Shown: one piece after another, positions 6,795 to 9,206 of the stretch
How the letters are laid out: each line of letters begins with the position of its first letter
Position numbering within the stretch: the first letter of the stretch is position 1
Origin: Promethearchaeia archaeon
GTDB lineage: Archaea > Asgardarchaeota > Lokiarchaeia > Sigyniarchaeales > SOKP01
Reading direction: 5' to 3'
Length of the DNA stretch: 9,206 nucleotides
Assembly (NCBI GenBank): GCA_029856295.1
Contig: JAHQWS010000056.1
Span: 1-9,206, forward strand
Notes under the pieces: generated by a model
The model's database searches: none
What the model was told of the DNA's origin: nothing
What the model saw: the letters and a program-made list of their open reading frames with translations, nothing else
Made by a program: the position numbers and the translations under genes

Positions 6795-6820
6795 CTATAA
6801 ATAATTATTTATTATAGTAT
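6795..6820. promoter_or_regulatory. AT-rich palindrome and possible TATA box in the divergent transporter/dehydrogenase promoter region
   Basis: The 148-base gap between the divergent genes contains a perfect 16-base palindrome at 6797-6812 (ATAAATAATTATTTAT). TATAAATAA at 6796-6804 could serve as a TATA box for the dehydrogenase with a leader of about 50 bases. A nearer box, GAAATAAAAA at about 6847-6856, would give a leaderless transcript from ATG 6875. Which one is used cannot be decided from sequence. Confidence 0.25.
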
Positions 6821-6874
6821 GGAAAAGAGAGATTTTGCTAAATAATGAAATAAAAATTGAAAAAGTCCACGATT

Positions 6875-7885
6875 ATGAAAGCAGCCGTGTTTGATGGAAA
6901 AAGGATTACTATTGAAGAAGTCCCAAAACCTCAACTAACAAATTCTCAAGCATTAGTCCGAATAAAAGCAGTAGGAATCTGCGGAACTGATCTTGCCATA
7001 GTGAAAGGACATTTATCTGCCCCAACACCTCTAATTCTTGGACATGAATTTGCAGGTGAAGTTGTAGAAGTGGGAAAGGATGTAGATTCATCTTGGATTG
7101 GCAAAAGAGTAACCTCTGAAATTAATAGTGATATTGATTTTGAGTGTTTTTATTGTAAACGTGAAATTTTTACACAATGTATATCAAGAAAAGCCCTGGG
7201 CATAGATATTGATGGTGCATTTGCAGAATTTATTGCTGTAGAATCGTATTTATTACACGAGATTCCCGAAGTTATATCTTTTGAGGAAGCTACATTTATT
7301 GAACCTCTTGCTGCGGCCTTCCAGGTTTTCAAAATGATGTATGTGGATGGAGATGATAAGGTCATTGCTATTTTTGGTCTTGGTAAGCTTGGTTTGTTAA
7401 TATGCCAAGTCGCTATATTAAAAGGCTTAAAAATAATTGTGGTTGATGGATCAGAAAAGAAATTAGCGTTAGCGAAAAAATTTGGGGCTAAAGAAATAAT
7501 TAATCGATTAAAAGATAAAAATGTTCCAAAAGTAATACAAAACTCTACAAATGGGCTAGGTGCGGATATTGTGGTTGATGCGACAGGTAATCCAGACGCT
7601 CTGGAGGATGTAGTTGCTTCTTGTAGAACTCGTGGAAAATTACACATAAAAAGTACACATGGTTTAGCAACTCCCATAAACCTTACAGATATCGTTGTTA
7701 GGGAGTTAACTCTCTATAGTAGTAGGTGTGGACCATTTGAAAAAGCCATTGAAGGATTAAAATCAGGAAATATAAAAGTGAAAGAATTAATCTCTCAAGA
7801 ATTTAGTCTAGATGAAATCCATAAGGCCATTGCTTCATATGATAAGAATCGGGATCATATTAAAACAGTAATTAAAATAGATTAA
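6875..7885 (+). CDS. Zinc-dependent medium-chain alcohol/polyol dehydrogenase
   Basis: From ATG 6875 the 336-residue product is a zinc-type medium-chain dehydrogenase/reductase, oxidising a secondary alcohol or polyol with NAD. Catalytic zinc landmarks are C36 in GICGTD, GHE at 56-58 (H57, E58) and E143 in IEPLA. The structural-zinc lobe has C91, C94 and C102, but the first Cys is replaced, with D88 in its place. The Rossmann motif GLGKLG is at 168-173, and D191 at the end of the second strand points to NAD over NADP. The SRCGPF segment at 283-288 is, as I recall, typical of an unassigned MDR subgroup, so no specific substrate is given. The frame extends to TTG 6857, but MKAAVF at 6875 is the standard family start. 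The stop codon overlaps that of the convergent nucleoside hydrolase. It might oxidise a sugar moiety released by the neighbouring enzymes. Confidence 0.85.
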   Translation: MKAAVFDGKRITIEEVPKPQLTNSQALVRIKAVGICGTDLAIVKGHLSAPTPLILGHEFAGEVVEVGKDVDSSWIGKRVTSEINSDIDFECFYCKREIFTQCISRKALGIDIDGAFAEFIAVESYLLHEIPEVISFEEATFIEPLAAAFQVFKMMYVDGDDKVIAIFGLGKLGLLICQVAILKGLKIIVVDGSEKKLALAKKFGAKEIINRLKDKNVPKVIQNSTNGLGADIVVDATGNPDALEDVVASCRTRGKLHIKSTHGLATPINLTDIVVRELTLYSSRCGPFEKAIEGLKSGNIKVKELISQEFSLDEIHKAIASYDKNRDHIKTVIKID

Positions 7886-8790
7886 AATCTTTTAATTAAA
7901 TTTGAAATAAGAATATCCATAAATTCCTTATCACCATTAAGCTCAATAAAATCTGTGCAAAATGTTATTGGAGCAGAATTCTCATTTTTCTTTGGTGTAA
8001 TAGATATTTTACCGCTTTCTCCAACCACAAAAAAATAATCTATAGTCTTGAATAAATTAGGTTTCATTAGATAAATTGGTACAAACGTATCAAAAGGAAA
8101 AAACCCACCTTTATCACTAAATTTCCACAATTTCAGCCAAAATTCTACTTTTTCAGCAATAAACTTTTGAATTGGCTCATCAATAGATTGAATTTGTTTT
8201 AAGTGATCCTCCTTAAAAATAACTTTACAACATATATCTAATGCCATTAATATACGAGGAGTAAGAGTTTGTGCCTCAATGATGGTTTTTGTTGCAAGGG
8301 GATCATTTTTAAAATTAAATTCTGTATCACTAAAAAATTGCTCTCCTATAGAATTTTTACTTTTGCTAAATGGATTTATTGGTTCTATTACTCCACCCAT
8401 AATTATAATACTTTTTAGATCATTCAAAAAATCCGGGTAATATTTTAGAGCAGTTGCAATATTGGTTAACGGCCCAAGGGTTAGAAGTGTCAATTCATTA
8501 GGTTTTTCTTTAACTTTCTCAATTAAAAATTGTGAAGCTTCATTGATATGACCGAAATCATCCTTAGAACTTGCGCCTAAAAAATGTGGTGTATTTGCTT
8601 TTCCTGCTAAATTTAAATACTTTTTGAGTAGTTTATAACCTTGTTTCACTTGAGTATTTCCATAAACAGTTGTAATCCCCTCAATTTCAAAAAATTCAGG
8701 ATTATTTAATATTAAAAATAACGCAAGCCCATCATCAACATCTGCAAAATTTTTGCCGAGTCCTGGATCTGTATCTATTAATACTTTCAA
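7882..8790 (-). CDS. Inosine/uridine-type nucleoside hydrolase with variant active site
   Basis: The 302-residue product (start TTG 8790) belongs to the nucleoside hydrolase family, calcium-dependent N-ribosidases that split nucleosides or related N-glycosides into base and sugar. The calcium motif is present but stretched: VLIDTDPG at 3-10 is followed by eight residues and then DVDDGLAL (17-24), whereas the usual form is DTDPGxDDALAL. TLGPLTN at 104-110, MGG at 131-133, and EFN...DP at 157-164 are family landmarks. D234 in PFDTFVP matches the C-terminal calcium Asp. The residue before it, normally a His that protonates the leaving base, is F233. The longest frame begins at TTG 8811, but AAGGGG lies seven bases before TTG 8790, and KVLIDTDPG is the normal family start. 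No signal peptide. It shares a 4-base stop overlap with the dehydrogenase gene. Family sure, substrate uncertain. Confidence 0.85.
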   Translation of the reverse strand: MKVLIDTDPGLGKNFADVDDGLALFLILNNPEFFEIEGITTVYGNTQVKQGYKLLKKYLNLAGKANTPHFLGASSKDDFGHINEASQFLIEKVKEKPNELTLLTLGPLTNIATALKYYPDFLNDLKSIIIMGGVIEPINPFSKSKNSIGEQFFSDTEFNFKNDPLATKTIIEAQTLTPRILMALDICCKVIFKEDHLKQIQSIDEPIQKFIAEKVEFWLKLWKFSDKGGFFPFDTFVPIYLMKPNLFKTIDYFFVVGESGKISITPKKNENSAPITFCTDFIELNGDKEFMDILISNLIKRF

Positions 8791-8797
8791 ACAATAT

Positions 8798-8803
8798 CCC
8801 CTT
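8798..8803 (-). promoter_or_regulatory. Ribosome binding site for the nucleoside hydrolase TTG start
   Basis: The reverse strand reads AAGGGG, then ATATTGT, then TTG. The seven-base spacing and purine run support initiation at TTG 8790 over the upstream TTG 8811, which would overlap this site. Confidence 0.5.
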
Positions 8804-8821
8804 AAAGTCAATTTGTAAGAT

Positions 8822-8888
8822 TAAGGTTTTGGCTTAAATTTAGTTAAACCTTATTAACAATTAAAATTTTTCAATAATTATAAGGTTT
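8822..8888. repeat. Three copies of an 8-bp motif, possible operator
   Basis: TAAGGTTT occurs at 8822-8829 and 8881-8888 on the plus strand and as AAACCTTA at 8846-8853. The first two copies form an inverted repeat with a 16-base spacer around the likely TATA box of the nucleoside hydrolase. The third lies at the downstream edge of the box before the nucleotidyltransferase gene. Confidence 0.4.
8834..8846 (-). promoter_or_regulatory. TATA-like box of the nucleoside hydrolase gene
   Basis: The reverse strand reads TAAATTTAAGCC, centred near 8840. Transcription would start near 8814, giving a short leader with the AAGGGG site. Confidence 0.3.
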
Positions 8889-8906
8889 TTTAATGTACTT
8901 CTGAGG
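8872..8906 (+). promoter_or_regulatory. TATA-like box and RBS of the nucleotidyltransferase gene
   Basis: CAATAATTATAAGG at about 8871-8885 is a plausible TATA box. GAGG at 8903-8906 lies eleven bases before ATG 8918 as a Shine-Dalgarno-like site, so this gene probably has a short leader. Confidence 0.35.
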
Positions 8907-8917
8907 AAAGTAAAAAA

Positions 8918-9206
8918 ATGAAGCCACATCATAAAAATGCAATCGAAAAACTGACAGAAAGTCTTAAAGAAGATGATAGATATTTAGCAGTAATCATTAC
9001 CGGTTCTGTAGCTAAAGGTGAAGAAAGAGACGATTCTGATATTGATTTTATTCTAGTAGTATCAGATGAGGAGTATGAGAAACGAAAAAGAAGAAATAGA
9101 ATTATTTTCTTCGATACACAATATTGCGATTATCCTGGAGGGTATGTTGATGGTAAAATCGTAAACTTTCAATTTTTAAAAACAGTTGCTGAACGGGGGT
9201 CTGAGC
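8918..9206 (+). CDS. MNT-type nucleotidyltransferase, N-terminal part (3' end outside window)
   Basis: An open frame runs from ATG 8918 (MKPHHKNAIEKL) off the right edge, giving 96 residues. It carries the polymerase-beta-like nucleotidyltransferase signature: ITGSVAKGEERDDSDIDF at about residues 23-40, with the GS turn and the two catalytic metal-binding aspartates of DID. Such domains transfer a nucleoside monophosphate to a small molecule, protein or RNA. Minimal versions (MNT) pair with HEPN toxins, while longer ones resemble aminoglycoside nucleotidyltransferases. The following VDGKIVNFQFLK segment suggests the longer, stand-alone kind, but the C-terminal domain is not visible. It is divergent from the nucleoside hydrolase, with a 127-base gap containing repeated motifs. 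Domain assignment is good; role is unknown. Confidence 0.75.
   Translation, partial: MKPHHKNAIEKLTESLKEDDRYLAVIITGSVAKGEERDDSDIDFILVVSDEEYEKRKRRNRIIFFDTQYCDYPGGYVDGKIVNFQFLKTVAERGSE

Noticed and set aside
6857..6874. TTG start for the dehydrogenase at 6857
   Set aside because: The family almost always starts MKAAV-like, which is reached at ATG 6875; the extension MKKSTI adds nothing recognisable.
7150..7677. Long minus-strand frame of 175 codons opposite the dehydrogenase
   Set aside because: It is the antisense of a clear dehydrogenase coding region and shows no domain pattern of its own.
1..9206. CRISPR array, tRNA or rRNA gene, defence system
   Set aside because: No regularly spaced repeats, cloverleaf-like GC-rich segments or rRNA stretches were seen; the nucleotidyltransferase alone, without a visible HEPN partner, is not enough to claim a toxin-antitoxin pair.

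Overview
The window looks like a stretch of an AT-rich archaeal chromosome. The genes are preceded by TATA-like boxes. Several have such a box about 24-27 bases before an ATG that lacks a Shine-Dalgarno sequence, the leaderless arrangement common in archaea. Others carry a short purine-rich ribosome binding site. The low GC, the mixture of archaeal-style promoters with bacterial-looking catabolic enzymes, and the zinc-ribbon transposase fragment suggest an Asgard (Lokiarchaeota-like) genome. The lineage is an inference and was not tested.

Layout from left to right. Positions 1-167 (minus) hold the start of a zinc-ribbon protein, probably an insertion-sequence transposase, cut by the window edge. 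About 340 non-coding bases follow. A cytoplasmic sulfatase of the sulfamidase-like type (512-1861, plus) is followed by a PLP enzyme of the threonine synthase family (1915-3201, plus). Converging on this pair is a two-gene minus-strand block. It comprises a GPH-type sugar cation symporter (6717-5332) and, downstream of it, an unusual fusion of a neutral-ceramidase-like module to a PIG-L/LmbE deacetylase module (5191-3215). Divergent from the transporter is a zinc-type medium-chain dehydrogenase (6875-7885, plus). It ends tail to tail, with overlapping stop codons, on an inosine/uridine-type nucleoside hydrolase (8790-7882, minus). Divergent from that is the first third or so of a MNT/polymerase-beta-type nucleotidyltransferase (8918 to the right edge, plus).

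How the genes may work together. Sulfatase, GPH transporter, deacetylase fusion, sugar-alcohol-type dehydrogenase and N-glycosidase are each typical parts of catabolic loci for sulfated or N-acylated sugar conjugates. No enzyme has a visible secretion signal, so small molecules would be imported by the transporter and processed in the cytoplasm. The genes lie on both strands in at least four transcription units, so this is a neighbourhood and not an operon, and a joint pathway is a hypothesis.

The most interesting item is the ceramidase-PIG-L fusion. Its second module keeps the His-Asp-His metal set. Its first module keeps the putative nucleophile Ser, Glu and Tyr, but the second zinc His appears to be Gln. 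Other points worth a look are the nucleoside hydrolase with a split DxDxxxDD motif and no active-site His, three copies of an 8-bp motif in the intergenic region before the nucleotidyltransferase, and four gene starts that should be moved inward from the longest open frame.
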